From Nonomuraea rhodomycinica (GTDB lineage Bacteria; Actinomycetota; Actinomycetes; Streptosporangiales; Streptosporangiaceae): DNA of 64,000 nt. The notes under the pieces were generated by a model, which searched no databases, was not told the DNA's origin, and saw only the letters and a program-made list of their open reading frames with translations. Location of the stretch: the NCBI RefSeq assembly GCF_013363995.1, contig NZ_JABWGO010000016.1:90006-154005 (forward strand), given 5' to 3'. Below, in pieces: positions 50,037 to 58,753 of this stretch. The position numbers and the translations under genes are program-made. Each line of letters starts with the position of its first letter. The first letter of the stretch is position 1.

Positions 50037-50462
50037 TTATTCGCAGGCGCCGACCCACTCGGCCGAGCCGTCGGCGAACACCTGATGTTTCCAGATCGGC
50101 ACCTCGGCCTTGAGGTCGTCTATGAGTCTGCGGGAGGCGGCGAACGCCTCCCCGCGGTGCGGCGCCGTCACGGCGACGATCACTGCGATGTCGCCCAGCT
50201 CCAGGTCGCCGACCCGGTGGACGGCCGCGAGCGCCGTGACGGGGAAGTCGGCCGCGACCTTCTCGGCCACGCGCCGCAGCTCGGCCTCGGCCGTCGGGTG
50301 CGCGGAGTAGGACAGGCGGGTCACCGGCTTGCCGTGGTCCTGCTCGCGTACGGTGCCGACGAACAGCGTCGTTCCCCCGGCCGCGTGGTCACCCACGGAG
50401 GCGAGCACCTCCTCCACGGACAGCGAGGTGTCACGTATGCCGAGCAACCGGATGACGTCCAC
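50037..50462 (-). CDS. moaE: Molybdopterin synthase catalytic subunit MoaE
   Basis: 141 residues from GTG. MoaE with MoaD-thiocarboxylate converts precursor Z (cPMP) to molybdopterin. Conserved blocks: GTTLFVGTVREQDHGKPVTRLSYSAHPTAEAEL, AAVHRVGDLELGDIAVIVAV, HRGEAFAASRRLIDDLKAEVPIWKHQVF with the catalytic Lys in PIWKHQ. It ends 10 nt before the protease gene, so the two are likely cotranscribed. MoeZ, which would sulfurate MoaD, is elsewhere in the window; no moaD is here. Confidence 0.95.
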   Translation of the reverse strand: MDVIRLLGIRDTSLSVEEVLASVGDHAAGGTTLFVGTVREQDHGKPVTRLSYSAHPTAEAELRRVAEKVAADFPVTALAAVHRVGDLELGDIAVIVAVTAPHRGEAFAASRRLIDDLKAEVPIWKHQVFADGSAEWVGACE

Positions 50463-50609
50463 GACGAAAGCCTACCGAACCGGTCCGGCCCTCACCGGCG
50501 GCACACGCGCCGGATCTGCGGACACCGCCGGGTCACTGGCGGCGTCTGCACCGGGTGGGCACCGCCGCTCATCGGCGGCGTCCGCGCCGGACTCCGTGGG
50601 CACGGCCGC

Positions 50610-51698
50610 TCACTGGCGGCGCTTGCGGCGGACCTGGCGGACGATGGCGGCCGTGCCGATGACGGCGACCGTCGCGCCCGCCGCGGTGAGCGTCGCCTCC
50701 TTGACCGGCAGACGCCTGCCGACCACGGTCGTCGCCTTCTCGCGCAGCTCCAGCAGCTGCCGGAACGCGGCCTCGTTGGTCCACGACGGCTTCCAGCCCG
50801 CCTCGCGCAGCCGCGCGCAGTCGACCACCCACGGGTAGACGACGTAGTGCAGGTCGGTGGCCGGCGCCGGGGTGATGCCCAGCCGGTGCAGCCGCTGGGC
50901 GGTGCCGAACGTCAGCCCGGCCGGCAGCTCGAACCTGCGCAGCCCCGACAGCTCCTCGACCTGCTCCTGCTCCAGCCAGCCGTCGGAGCCGACCCCGACC
51001 ACCCCCGTCACCACGCCCCGCGCCGCCAGTTCCAGCGCCGACACCAGGTCGTCCACGTGGCAGAACTGCCAGCGCGGCGAGCAGCCCTTGACCGTCAGCA
51101 GCCGCGGCGACTCGAAATGGCGCGTGATGACCGTGTCGACGCCGGGCCCCACGACCGCCGCGGGCCGCAGCACCGTCACCTCCAGGCCGGGATGGCTGCG
51201 CAGCGACCGCCGCGCGAGCGCCTCGATCTCCAGGTAGTCGCCCACGACACCCGTGTCGGGCTCGGCCGCCACGGCGGCGTCCTCCGGCAACGGGACGTCG
51301 TTCTCCGGCGCCGCCCCGTACACCATCGCGCTCGTCACGAGCACCACCCGCCGCACGCGCGCGGCGGCTGCGGCCGTGAGCACGGTCTGCGCGGCCCTCA
51401 GGTTGTACGCGCGGCGCTCACGCGGGTCGGAGTCGACCGCGTAGTCACCGGCGAGGTGGACGATGACGTCGATGTCGGAGATGCGGTTCGCCAAGAGCGG
51501 ATCGCGGACGTCGATGACTCTCCAGGTCGCCTCCCGGACGTCGCCGCGCTCCTCGTCAATGGCCACCACCCTGCGGAAATCCGCGGAGGATACGAGCCTT
51601 GCGAGCAGCTCGCGGCCCAGCCCTGAGGCCGCGCCCGTGACGGCGACGACTGGTTGGCGCGGGCGTTTCGAGGTAGGCACCAGGTCCTCACTTTGCAC
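50610..51698 (-). CDS. Extended SDR/NAD-dependent epimerase-like protein with C-terminal membrane helix
   Basis: 362 residues. Rossmann start VVAVTGAASGLGRELLARL (NAD-binding Gly motif), DVIVHLAG, and YLEIEALARR in place of the YxxxK site: the catalytic Tyr is followed by E-A-L rather than Lys at +4, so catalysis is doubtful. The C-terminus has a hydrophobic helix (LTAAGATVAVIGTAAIVRQV) and ends RRKRRQ, suggesting tail anchoring. GTG at 51698 is used; GTG at 51680 with GAGGA upstream is a good alternative. It is divergent from the DUF2342 gene. Function unknown. Confidence 0.85.
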   Translation of the reverse strand: MQSEDLVPTSKRPRQPVVAVTGAASGLGRELLARLVSSADFRRVVAIDEERGDVREATWRVIDVRDPLLANRISDIDVIVHLAGDYAVDSDPRERRAYNLRAAQTVLTAAAAARVRRVVLVTSAMVYGAAPENDVPLPEDAAVAAEPDTGVVGDYLEIEALARRSLRSHPGLEVTVLRPAAVVGPGVDTVITRHFESPRLLTVKGCSPRWQFCHVDDLVSALELAARGVVTGVVGVGSDGWLEQEQVEELSGLRRFELPAGLTFGTAQRLHRLGITPAPATDLHYVVYPWVVDCARLREAGWKPSWTNEAAFRQLLELREKATTVVGRRLPVKEATLTAAGATVAVIGTAAIVRQVRRKRRQ

Positions 51699-51762
51699 TG
51701 ATCCGCCGCAGGACGACTAACGTGGCGGATGTGGACTCCTCCATCCTGCACGAGGTAGAGCG

Positions 51763-53055
51763 GTGACTGACCTGCCAGGTCGCGAAAACGACCCCAACGA
51801 AAACCCGTTCGCCATGTTCGGCGACCCTGAGCAGATGGCTCAGGCGATGCGCCAGTTCGCCGACATGCTGTCGGCGCCCCAGGGATCCGGCCCGGTCAAC
51901 TGGGACATGGCCAAGAACATCGCCCGGCACGCCGTGGTGGCCGAGGGCGACCCCAGCGTCATGGAGGGCGAGCGCCGGCAGATCGTCGAGGCCCTGCGCC
52001 TCGCCGACCTGTGGCTCAACGAGGCCACCACGCTGCCCAGCGGCGTCGGCGCCCCCGAGGCGTGGAGCCGCTCCGAGTGGATCGAGAACACGATCCCCGT
52101 CTGGCGCACCCTGTGCGAGCCCATCGCCGCGCGCATGGTCGAGACCATGGGCGGCGCGCTCGGCGGCTCGGGCCTGCCGCCCGAGGCCCAGCAGATGGCC
52201 GGGCCGCTCATGGGCATGCTCAAGCAGATGGGCGGCATGATGGTCGGCCAGCAGATCGGCCAGGCCCTCGGCTCCCTGGCGCGCGAGGTGATCGGCACCA
52301 CCGACATCGGCCTGCCGCTGTCCGACCGGGCCGCGCTGCTGCCCGGCGGCATCGCCTCCTTCAGCCAGGGGCTGGAGCTGCCGTCCGACGAGATCCGCAT
52401 CTACCTGGCGCTGCGCGAGGCCGCGCACCACCGGCTGTTCCAGCACGTGCCGTGGCTGCGCGCCCACCTGCTGGGCGCGGTCGAGGAGTACGCGCGGGGC
52501 ATCACGGTCGACACCTCCGCCCTGGAGGAGCAGATCCGCGGGCTCGACGTCAGCAACCCCCAGGCCATCCAGGAGGCTCTGAGCGGCGGCGCGCTGCTCA
52601 AGCCCGAGGAGACCGAGCGGCAGAAGGCCGCTCTGGCCCGCCTGGAGACCGCGCTCGCCCTGGTCGAGGGCTGGGTCGCCACCGTGGCCGGCCAGGCCGC
52701 CGAGGGCAAGCTGCCCTCCGCCGGCGCCCTGGCCGAGACCGTGCGCCGGCGCCGCGCCACCGGCGGCCCGGCCGAGCTCACCTTCGGCACCCTCGTGGGC
52801 CTCGAACTGCGGCCCCGGCGGCTGCGCGAGGCCGCCGCGCTGTGGGAGGCGGTCCGCGAGGCGCGCGGCGTCGACGGGCGCGACGCGCTGTGGTCCCACC
52901 CCGACCTCATGCCGTCGGCCGACGACCTCGACGACCCCGAGGCGTTCGTCCGCGGCGAGTCGGCGTGGGACATCTCACAGCTCGAAGGCGGGCAGGCAGA
53001 AGGCGGGCAGGAAGCGGCGAAGGACGAGGAGAAGGGCGAGGACGACCAGAAGTGA
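51763..53055 (+). CDS. DUF2342/Zincin_2 family protein (Rv3195-like predicted metalloprotease)
   Basis: 430 residues from GTG with GAGG upstream. NPFAMFGDPEQMAQAMRQFADML, VNWDMAKNIARHAV, RLADLWLNEATTLP and LREAAHHRLFQHVPWLRAHLLGAVEEYARGI are characteristic of the Zincin_2 family, often annotated as zinc-dependent metalloprotease or F420-biosynthesis associated. REAAHHRLF stands at the place of a zinc motif, but HExxH is not present, so protease activity is unproven. Position matches Rv3195 in mycobacteria. It overlaps the following Nudix gene by 4 nt (GTGA). Confidence 0.92.
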   Translation: MTDLPGRENDPNENPFAMFGDPEQMAQAMRQFADMLSAPQGSGPVNWDMAKNIARHAVVAEGDPSVMEGERRQIVEALRLADLWLNEATTLPSGVGAPEAWSRSEWIENTIPVWRTLCEPIAARMVETMGGALGGSGLPPEAQQMAGPLMGMLKQMGGMMVGQQIGQALGSLAREVIGTTDIGLPLSDRAALLPGGIASFSQGLELPSDEIRIYLALREAAHHRLFQHVPWLRAHLLGAVEEYARGITVDTSALEEQIRGLDVSNPQAIQEALSGGALLKPEETERQKAALARLETALALVEGWVATVAGQAAEGKLPSAGALAETVRRRRATGGPAELTFGTLVGLELRPRRLREAAALWEAVREARGVDGRDALWSHPDLMPSADDLDDPEAFVRGESAWDISQLEGGQAEGGQEAAKDEEKGEDDQK

Positions 53056-53624
53056 GCCTGCACGGCGACGCGGTGGCCGTCCTGTCCGGCTGGACCGCGC
53101 CCACCGCCGAGGAGGAACGGCTCCGCGTCGGGTTCCTCGACCACCTGCGTGACCACGACGACGCGATGCTGCGCGCCTGCGTGCCCGGCCACCTCACGGC
53201 CACCACGGCGGTGCTGTCGCACGACGGCGGGCGGGTGCTGCTCACCCTGCATCCCAAGGCCGGCATGTGGCTGCCGATGGGCGGCCACTGCGAGGCGGCC
53301 GACTCCTCGCTGGCCGCCGTCGCCCTGCGCGAGGCCACCGAGGAGTCCGGCATCCCGGACCTTGAGCTGCTGCCGGGCCCGCTGGCGCTCGACCGGCACG
53401 AGGTCTGGTGCCACCCGCCGCGCAGCTGGCACCTCGACGTCGAGTACGCCGCCGTGGCGCCGCCCGGCGCCGAGGCGGTCATCAGCGAGGAGTCGCTGGA
53501 CCTGCGCTGGTTCCCCGTGGACGAGATCCCGGAGCTGTCGGACGAGGCCACCCGCCGCCTGGCGGCCCGCGGAAGGGACACTCTCCTGTCACGCCTTACA
53601 CCGCGTTCACAGGTATCCGGCTAG
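53052..53624 (+). CDS. Nudix hydrolase
   Basis: 190 residues; GTG at 53052 overlaps the upstream stop (GTGA), so it is translationally coupled to the DUF2342 gene. The Nudix box is GGHCEAADSSLAAVALREATEESGI, complete with the REATEE metal-binding helix. LSHDGGRVLLTLHPKAGMWLPM precedes it, and HEVWCHPPRSWHLDVEYAAV follows. The substrate cannot be told. Confidence 0.92.
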   Translation: MSLHGDAVAVLSGWTAPTAEEERLRVGFLDHLRDHDDAMLRACVPGHLTATTAVLSHDGGRVLLTLHPKAGMWLPMGGHCEAADSSLAAVALREATEESGIPDLELLPGPLALDRHEVWCHPPRSWHLDVEYAAVAPPGAEAVISEESLDLRWFPVDEIPELSDEATRRLAARGRDTLLSRLTPRSQVSG

Positions 53625-53687
53625 AGTCCGTACCGTTCCACGCCTGCGGCGTCCGGCCCGGATTCGGAACGCTCCAAAGGGGAAGAT

Positions 53688-54680
53688 GTGGGGATCTCAG
53701 CCGACAGCACCGTCGGAGGCACGATCGTCACCGCGGCCAAGCGGCGCCGCCGGCTGCCCGCCGCGCTGACGTGGCTGGCCGTGACGCCGTTCGCGGCGTG
53801 GGCCGTGACCAGGGTCGCGGGCCTCGAACGCGGCTCGCTGCCGACGCAGCTCATGACCGCCACGCCGTACGCCGCGGCCGGTTCCCTCGTCCCGCTCCTC
53901 ATGGCCGCGCTCGGCCGCAGGCGCGCCGCCACCGCCGTCGCCCTCGTCGCGACGGCCGCCCTCGGCGCGAGCGTCCTGCCCCGGGCACTCGGCACGGCCG
54001 ACGCCACCCCCGGCCGGCCGCTGCGGGTGCTCACCCTCAACATGCTGTTCGGCCGGGCCGACCCGTACGCCGTCATGGACCTGGTCCACCGCCTCGACCC
54101 CGACGTGCTGAGCACGCAGGAGCTCACGCCCGGTGCCGTCGAGGAGCTCGACACGCTGGGCCTCAAGGCCCTGATGCCGCACCGGGTGCTGCAGGCGGAG
54201 TGGAGCGCCACCGGGAGCGGCCTGTTCTCCAAGCACCCGCTGGAGGCGATGCCCGAGCTCGCGCCGACCGTCGGCCACCACATGCCGGCGGCCAGGATCG
54301 CGCTGCCGGGCGGCGCGGCGATCGAGTTCGTCGACGTCCACCCCTACCCGCCGCTGGGGCCCCAGGCCGTGGAGTGGAGCGAGGCCCTGGGCCGGCTGCC
54401 GTCGGCCTCCAAGGACGTGGTGCGCGTGCTGGCCGGCGACTTCAACGCCTCGCTCGACCACGCGCCGATGCGCGGGGTGCTGTCGCGCGGCTACAAGGAC
54501 GCCGCCGACCAGGTGGGAGCCGGGCTGGTCCCGACGTGGCCGGCCAACAAGAAGGTGCCGCCGATCATCACGATCGACCACGTGCTGGTGGACCACCGGG
54601 TGGGGGTGCGCGAGGTCAGCGTCCACACGGTGCCGGGCACCGACCACCGTGCGGTCTTCGCCGAGCTGGCCGTACCCTGA
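53688..54680 (+). CDS. Membrane-anchored endonuclease/exonuclease/phosphatase (EEP) family protein
   Basis: 330 residues from GTG with GGGGAAG upstream. Two or three N-terminal hydrophobic segments (LTWLAVTPFAAWAVTRVAG, AAGSLVPLLMAALG, TAVALVATAALGASVL) place an EEP domain outside the membrane. The domain has LTLNMLFG (Asn), STQELT (catalytic Glu), HPYPP, LAGDFNASLDH (Asp/Asn) and IDHVLVD plus GTDHRAV (His). Candidate activities are nuclease, sphingomyelinase or phosphatase of extracellular substrates. Confidence 0.92.
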   Translation: MGISADSTVGGTIVTAAKRRRRLPAALTWLAVTPFAAWAVTRVAGLERGSLPTQLMTATPYAAAGSLVPLLMAALGRRRAATAVALVATAALGASVLPRALGTADATPGRPLRVLTLNMLFGRADPYAVMDLVHRLDPDVLSTQELTPGAVEELDTLGLKALMPHRVLQAEWSATGSGLFSKHPLEAMPELAPTVGHHMPAARIALPGGAAIEFVDVHPYPPLGPQAVEWSEALGRLPSASKDVVRVLAGDFNASLDHAPMRGVLSRGYKDAADQVGAGLVPTWPANKKVPPIITIDHVLVDHRVGVREVSVHTVPGTDHRAVFAELAVP

Positions 54681-54730
54681 CGCGCGTCGTGGCATGTGCA
54701 CGGCGGGTCAGGCGGGAAACAGGGGCCCGG

Positions 54731-55336
54731 TCAGGGGAGCGAGGACAGACCTGACCCGGACAACAGCGCTCGGGTGTTGTCCCACCCCTCCAGCCCCGGA
54801 TCGAGCCGCATCAGGTCGTCGGCGGTCCGCAGCCGGTGCCAGCCCGGCACCGTGGCCACCATCCGCCTGCCCGGCGCCGCCGCGCGCAACGCAGCGACCG
54901 GTTCGTCGTCGTCGAGCCCGGCACCCGCCCACGCGGGCATCGGCAGCCCGAACGCCATCGCGACCGCCCCGCCGCCGTCGGCGGGACACACGCTCACCAG
55001 AGCCCGGCCCAGCTCGCGGAACAGCTTGCCGATCAGCAGCGGCGGCAGGTCGGGCGCGTCGGCGGACAGCACCACGGCCTGGTCGCCGTCTAGCCGCCCC
55101 GCGATACCCGCCAGGGGCTCGTCCTCGGGCACCTCGATCACCTCGGTGCCCGGCCACACCAGGTGGTCGAGCCCCGGAACGCAGGTCACCAGGACGGGCG
55201 TCACCAGGTCGAGACCGGCGACCACCTCGTAGGCGTCCTCGGCGAGCGCCTCCAGGAACTCCCTCGGGTCCACGTCGTCAGGGGCAGCCGCGGACATGCT
55301 GCGCCGTACGAGAACCGCGGCTGTCCGCCTCAACAC
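54731..55336 (-). CDS. Nucleotidyltransferase/glycosyltransferase-like protein (DUF2064-like)
   Basis: 201 residues. The segment QAVVLSADAPDLPPLLIGKLFREL resembles the Asp-containing metal site of MobA/CofC-like and DUF2064 proteins (usual form GADSPxLP), and GGAVAMAFGLPMP fits the following strand. The family link is tentative. GTG at 55336 overlaps the stop of the metalloprotease gene upstream, giving GTGTTGA; TTG at 55333 is equally possible given GGAGGA just before. The two genes form one unit. Confidence 0.65.
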   Translation of the reverse strand: MLRRTAAVLVRRSMSAAAPDDVDPREFLEALAEDAYEVVAGLDLVTPVLVTCVPGLDHLVWPGTEVIEVPEDEPLAGIAGRLDGDQAVVLSADAPDLPPLLIGKLFRELGRALVSVCPADGGGAVAMAFGLPMPAWAGAGLDDDEPVAALRAAAPGRRMVATVPGWHRLRTADDLMRLDPGLEGWDNTRALLSGSGLSSLP

Positions 55337-55845
55337 TCCTCCGGCGGGGTCTGGGCGGCGGCCGAGAAGCCCTCCAGGAACCCGCGCGCCCGCTCGGCCC
55401 GCGGATACTGCTCCACCAGCCTCCAGAACGCGGGGCCGTGGCTCGGCACCAGCAGGTGCACCAGCTCATGGATGATCACATAGTCGATCACCCATTCGGG
55501 CAGGCCCTTGAGCCGGGTCGAGATGCGGATCGTGCCGTTCTCCGGGGTGCAGGAGCCCCACCGGTGCTGCTGGTTGTCGACCCAGCGCACGCTCGCCGGA
55601 TCGGCCTTGCCGTCGAGGAACTTCGCCGACAGCTCCCTGGCCCGGGCGAGCAGCCCCTCGTCGGTCGGCCTCCTCCGGCGCTCCCTGGCCGCAAGCCGAT
55701 CGAGCATCCGGCTCACCCATTCGTCCGCGTCTTGACCGGTCAGCCAGGCGGGCAGGAGCACGATCGTCTTGTCGCCGTCGCGGTATGCGGAGACCGTACG
55801 CCGGCGACGAGAACTCCGACGGACCTCGACTGTCTCGGGGGGCAC
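55330..55845 (-). CDS. YgjP/DUF45-type zinc metallopeptidase
   Basis: 171 residues. The zinc motif HELVH (His126, Glu127, His130) in DYVIIHELVHLLVPSHGPAFW, together with QQHRWGSCTPENGTIRISTRLKGLP, identifies the YgjP-like M48-related family (SprT-like fold). The cellular role is not established for actinobacterial members. No ribosome site precedes the GTG at 55845, but a TANNNT hexamer does, so it is probably leaderless. Confidence 0.92.
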   Translation of the reverse strand: MPPETVEVRRSSRRRRTVSAYRDGDKTIVLLPAWLTGQDADEWVSRMLDRLAARERRRRPTDEGLLARARELSAKFLDGKADPASVRWVDNQQHRWGSCTPENGTIRISTRLKGLPEWVIDYVIIHELVHLLVPSHGPAFWRLVEQYPRAERARGFLEGFSAAAQTPPEEC

Positions 55846-55851
55846 ATATGC

Positions 55852-55857
55852 ACGTTA
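55852..55857 (-). promoter_or_regulatory. Candidate -10 for leaderless transcription of the YgjP-like gene
   Basis: TAACGT on the minus strand ends 6 nt before the GTG at 55845, the spacing expected when transcription starts at the start codon. Confidence 0.45.
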
Positions 55858-55912
55858 GCCGACACCGGCGAAATTCCACAGAGGGCAGTGCTTGTTTCTC
55901 CTGGTCAGATGA

Positions 55913-56695
55913 TTAAGACCCGGTGAATTTGGGCACGCGCCTTTCCCGCCGCGCCGCCAGGCCCTCCATCAGGTCGGCGGAAGCCATGGTCACGGGCTGT
56001 GCGAGCGCCTCCCAGCGCAGCGCGGCCTCGAGATCCGCGTGGCCGGCGGCCAGCGCGACTTTGGTCAGCCGGGTGGCGACGGGAGCGTTCCTGATGATCT
56101 CTCCCGCCACGGCGGACACTTCCGTCATGAGGTCAGCTCGCGGAAATGAACGATTTACCAAACCTTTAATCTCCGCTTCCCTGCCCGAAATAGCCCGCCC
56201 GGTCAGCAGCATCTCCCGCGCCAGCGCGACGCCCGCCCTGGCGGGCAGCAGGTACGTGGCGGCCATGCCCGGGTGCAGCCCGAGCGAGGTGAACGGCGCC
56301 AGCAGCCGGGCGTCGTCGGCCGCGTACACGAGGTCGCACGCCAGCGCCAGGCAGAGCCCCGCGCCGACGGCCGGCCCGTTGACGGCCGCGATCGTCGGCA
56401 CCTCCAGCGCCGTGATCGACAGCCAGGAGCGGTAGAACTCCAGCATCCGGTCGCGCAGTTCGGGGACGGGCTCGACGTTCCGCTCGCCCAGCCACGACAG
56501 GTCACCGCCGGCGGAGAACGCGGACCCGGCCCCGGTGACGACCACGCAGCGCACGTCCCGGTCGCGGACCAGCTCGGCCATGGTGGCGCGCCACTGCTCG
56601 GTCATGCCGTCGGTCATGGCGTTGCGCCGGTCGGGACGGTTCAGGGTCAGCCGCACGACACCGTCGGGGTCGCGCTCGACGAGAAGCTCACTCAT
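55913..56695 (-). CDS. Enoyl-CoA hydratase/isomerase family protein (crotonase fold)
   Basis: 260 residues. Crotonase features: LTLNRPDRRNAMTDGM, oxyanion loop AFSAGGDLSWLG, VPTIAAVNGPAVGAGLCLALACDLVYAADDARLLAPFTSLGLHPGM and EALAQPVTMAS at the C-terminus. The first catalytic Glu position of true hydratases (usually in a PExG segment) reads HPGM here, so it may be an isomerase or another crotonase activity. It stands alone; a substrate cannot be assigned. Confidence 0.93.
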   Translation of the reverse strand: MSELLVERDPDGVVRLTLNRPDRRNAMTDGMTEQWRATMAELVRDRDVRCVVVTGAGSAFSAGGDLSWLGERNVEPVPELRDRMLEFYRSWLSITALEVPTIAAVNGPAVGAGLCLALACDLVYAADDARLLAPFTSLGLHPGMAATYLLPARAGVALAREMLLTGRAISGREAEIKGLVNRSFPRADLMTEVSAVAGEIIRNAPVATRLTKVALAAGHADLEAALRWEALAQPVTMASADLMEGLAARRERRVPKFTGS

Positions 56696-57135
56696 GCGGG
56701 GAGCGTACGACGGCGGGGCGGTCGCGTCCGAGGAGTGGGAGGAGTGCGTGAGATCCCGCTTCTGACGGCTGCCCTTCGCTTGTCCGTCGCTGTAACGCCG
56801 GACTTCGGCGGATTGGAGCGCGGACCACGCCGTGCCCGTGGCGATTCGTCAACGGGCGCTCAAGGAGGGGGCGCGCCCTCTCCGGGCAGCCCCTTCGGAC
56901 AACATTCCGCGCAACGCCGGGGGAAGTCCGGCGGCCCCACAGCATTCCGCACGACCCGGGGGAGCGGCGACCTCACACCCGCAGTGCTTTCCAGGCCCTC
57001 CTCGCTGTCCTTACTGTCCTTGCTGTCTTCCTCTTCCTCCACGTTTTCCACAACCGCCGTCCCACCTCGCCGACTTATCCACAGCCTGCGAGAACGCGGC
57101 ACCCGAAGCGACCGCGACGTGGAAACCTTCCGCCC
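56696..57135. other. 440-bp intergenic region with pyrimidine-rich tract and DnaA-box-like sites
   Basis: Between the divergent crotonase and ThiF-like genes. Contains a pyrimidine-rich stretch with repeated CTGTCCTT-like words (57004-57040) and two DnaA-box-like nonamers listed separately. No ORF with coding character. Confidence 0.6.
57044..57083 (+). promoter_or_regulatory. Two DnaA-box-like nonamers
   Basis: TTTTCCACA (57044-57052) and TTATCCACA (57075-57083) both fit TTWTNCACA, in the same orientation with starts 31 nt apart (about three helical turns). They lie 53 nt upstream of the ThiF-like gene. DnaA binding is predicted from motif only. Confidence 0.5.
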
Positions 57136-58752
57136 ATGAGGCCACGTGTGAAGCCCGCCCTCCGCCGCATCCTCCGCGACGAGCACACCCTGCAGATCGG
57201 GGCGCACCCCGCCAGAGCGGTCATCCTGACCGGTCTCACCGCCCCGGTCCGGCGATGGCTGGCCCTGCTCGACGGCACGCGCGACATGCGGCAGGTGCTG
57301 CGCGCCGCGTCCGCGGCCGGCCTGGACGAGCCGATGGCCCGCGCGCTGCTCGACCAGCTCATTGCCCGCAGGGTGCTCCACGACGCCTCAGCTGACCACG
57401 TGTCACTGCGCGGGCTGTCCCTGACCGAGCGCGACCGGCTGGAGCCTGACGTGGACGCCCTCGACCTGGCGTCCGCGGGCTCCGACGGCGGCTCCGCCGC
57501 GTTCGCGGCGAGGAGACGAGCGCGGGTGCGCGTCTACGGAGCGGGCCGGGTCGGGGCGCAGATCGTCACCCTGCTGGCCTCGTGCGGAGTGGGCGACATC
57601 CGGGTGTTCGACCCGGGCCCCGTCCGACCCCGCGACCTCACGCCCGGGGGCCTGACGTGGAGCGAGCTCGGCCTCAGCCGCCAGGGCGGCGCCGTGGCCA
57701 CCGCCCGCCGCCTCACCTCCGGCGGCGCTTCCCCAAGCCGGCAAGCGAACGGCACACCGAGCCGGCAAGTGAACGGCGCTCCGAGCCAGGAAGCGAACGG
57801 GACGCCTGGCCAGACAGCGAGGGGGACGCCGCCGTCGAACAACCCTCCGACGGCCGGTCGCCCCACCCCCACCCCGCCGATCCCGAGCCGGCGGGGCCCG
57901 CACCCTCGCGCGAAGCACATTTCCTCGACCACCGTCCCCCCTCTCGCCCGCCCGAAGCAGACGAGCACACCTTCTCTCCGACCCGGCGACCACCCACCAA
58001 CGGCAGCCGGATTCACTCAGCCCCCGAACCCGCACCCACCATCGGCCCCGGCCCAAGACAACGCACCATCAGCCCGCGGCCAAGGCGACCCACCCAAGGT
58101 TGGCCAGCCCGACGATCGCCCACCAACGGCACCAGACGACGTCCACGCCCACCCCGCCAGCCCAAGAAGGAGCCTCCAACCGGCGCGAGATCACGCCCGC
58201 CCCCACCCGACCATCACCCCGCCGGCCCCTCCCGGCACCCCGTCCACCCTGGTGCAAGCCGGCGGCCCCTATCTCGGCGACGGGACGCACCGCCCCGACC
58301 TCGTCATCCTGGCACCCGTCGACCCGCTCGACTTCGTCCTGGTCAACGAGCTGGCCGAGCTGGGCATCCCGCACCTGCTGGCCTCCGCGTTCGAGGGACA
58401 CGGGTCCGTGGGGCCGCTCGTCCTGCCGGGCCGTACGGCGTGCCTGCACTGCCTCGACCTGACCCGGCGCGACCGCGACCCCGGATGGGCGATGGTGACG
58501 GCCCGCCTCGGCGGCTACCCGCCAGGCGAGCTCGCCTGCGACACCACCCTGGCCACGGCCGTGGCCGCCGCCGCGACAGGCCACGCGCTGGCGTATCTGG
58601 ACGGCCGCCCGTCCGCTGTGACGAACTGCACAACCGACGTGACCCCCGACGGACGCTGGTGCAGCGCGCCCTGGACGCGTCATCCTGAATGTCGTTGTAT
58701 GCGAAACAATCCTTATTCGCTAAGAATGGTCGTGTCGCCCGAGGGCGACTGA
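57136..58752 (+). CDS. ThiF/E1-like protein with long disordered insert
   Basis: 538 residues. N-terminal 110 residues resemble the leader-binding/winged part of TOMM-type cyclodehydratase partners (LDGTRDMRQVLRAASAAGLDEPMARALLDQLIARRVLHD). A Rossmann start follows (VRVYGAGRVGAQIVTLLASCGVGDIRVFDPGPVRPRDL), but then residues about 195-375 are a Pro/Thr/Ser/Asn low-complexity insert, beginning with repeats like SRQANGTP. The fold resumes at RPDLVILAPVDPLDFVLVNELAELGIPHLLAS, then CLHCLDLTRRDRDPGWAMV and ECRCMRN as zinc-type Cys pairs. The ATP-binding Arg/Lys/Asp pattern of active E1 enzymes is not obvious. It ends 1 nt before the ABC1 kinase gene, so the two are one operon. Confidence 0.8.
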   Translation: MRPRVKPALRRILRDEHTLQIGAHPARAVILTGLTAPVRRWLALLDGTRDMRQVLRAASAAGLDEPMARALLDQLIARRVLHDASADHVSLRGLSLTERDRLEPDVDALDLASAGSDGGSAAFAARRRARVRVYGAGRVGAQIVTLLASCGVGDIRVFDPGPVRPRDLTPGGLTWSELGLSRQGGAVATARRLTSGGASPSRQANGTPSRQVNGAPSQEANGTPGQTARGTPPSNNPPTAGRPTPTPPIPSRRGPHPRAKHISSTTVPPLARPKQTSTPSLRPGDHPPTAAGFTQPPNPHPPSAPAQDNAPSARGQGDPPKVGQPDDRPPTAPDDVHAHPASPRRSLQPARDHARPHPTITPPAPPGTPSTLVQAGGPYLGDGTHRPDLVILAPVDPLDFVLVNELAELGIPHLLASAFEGHGSVGPLVLPGRTACLHCLDLTRRDRDPGWAMVTARLGGYPPGELACDTTLATAVAAAATGHALAYLDGRPSAVTNCTTDVTPDGRWCSAPWTRHPECRCMRNNPYSLRMVVSPEGD

Positions 58753-58753
58753 G

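Noticed and set aside
57044..57083. Chromosomal replication origin
   Set aside because: Only two DnaA-like boxes, no dnaA/dnaN neighbours and no AT-rich unwinding region.
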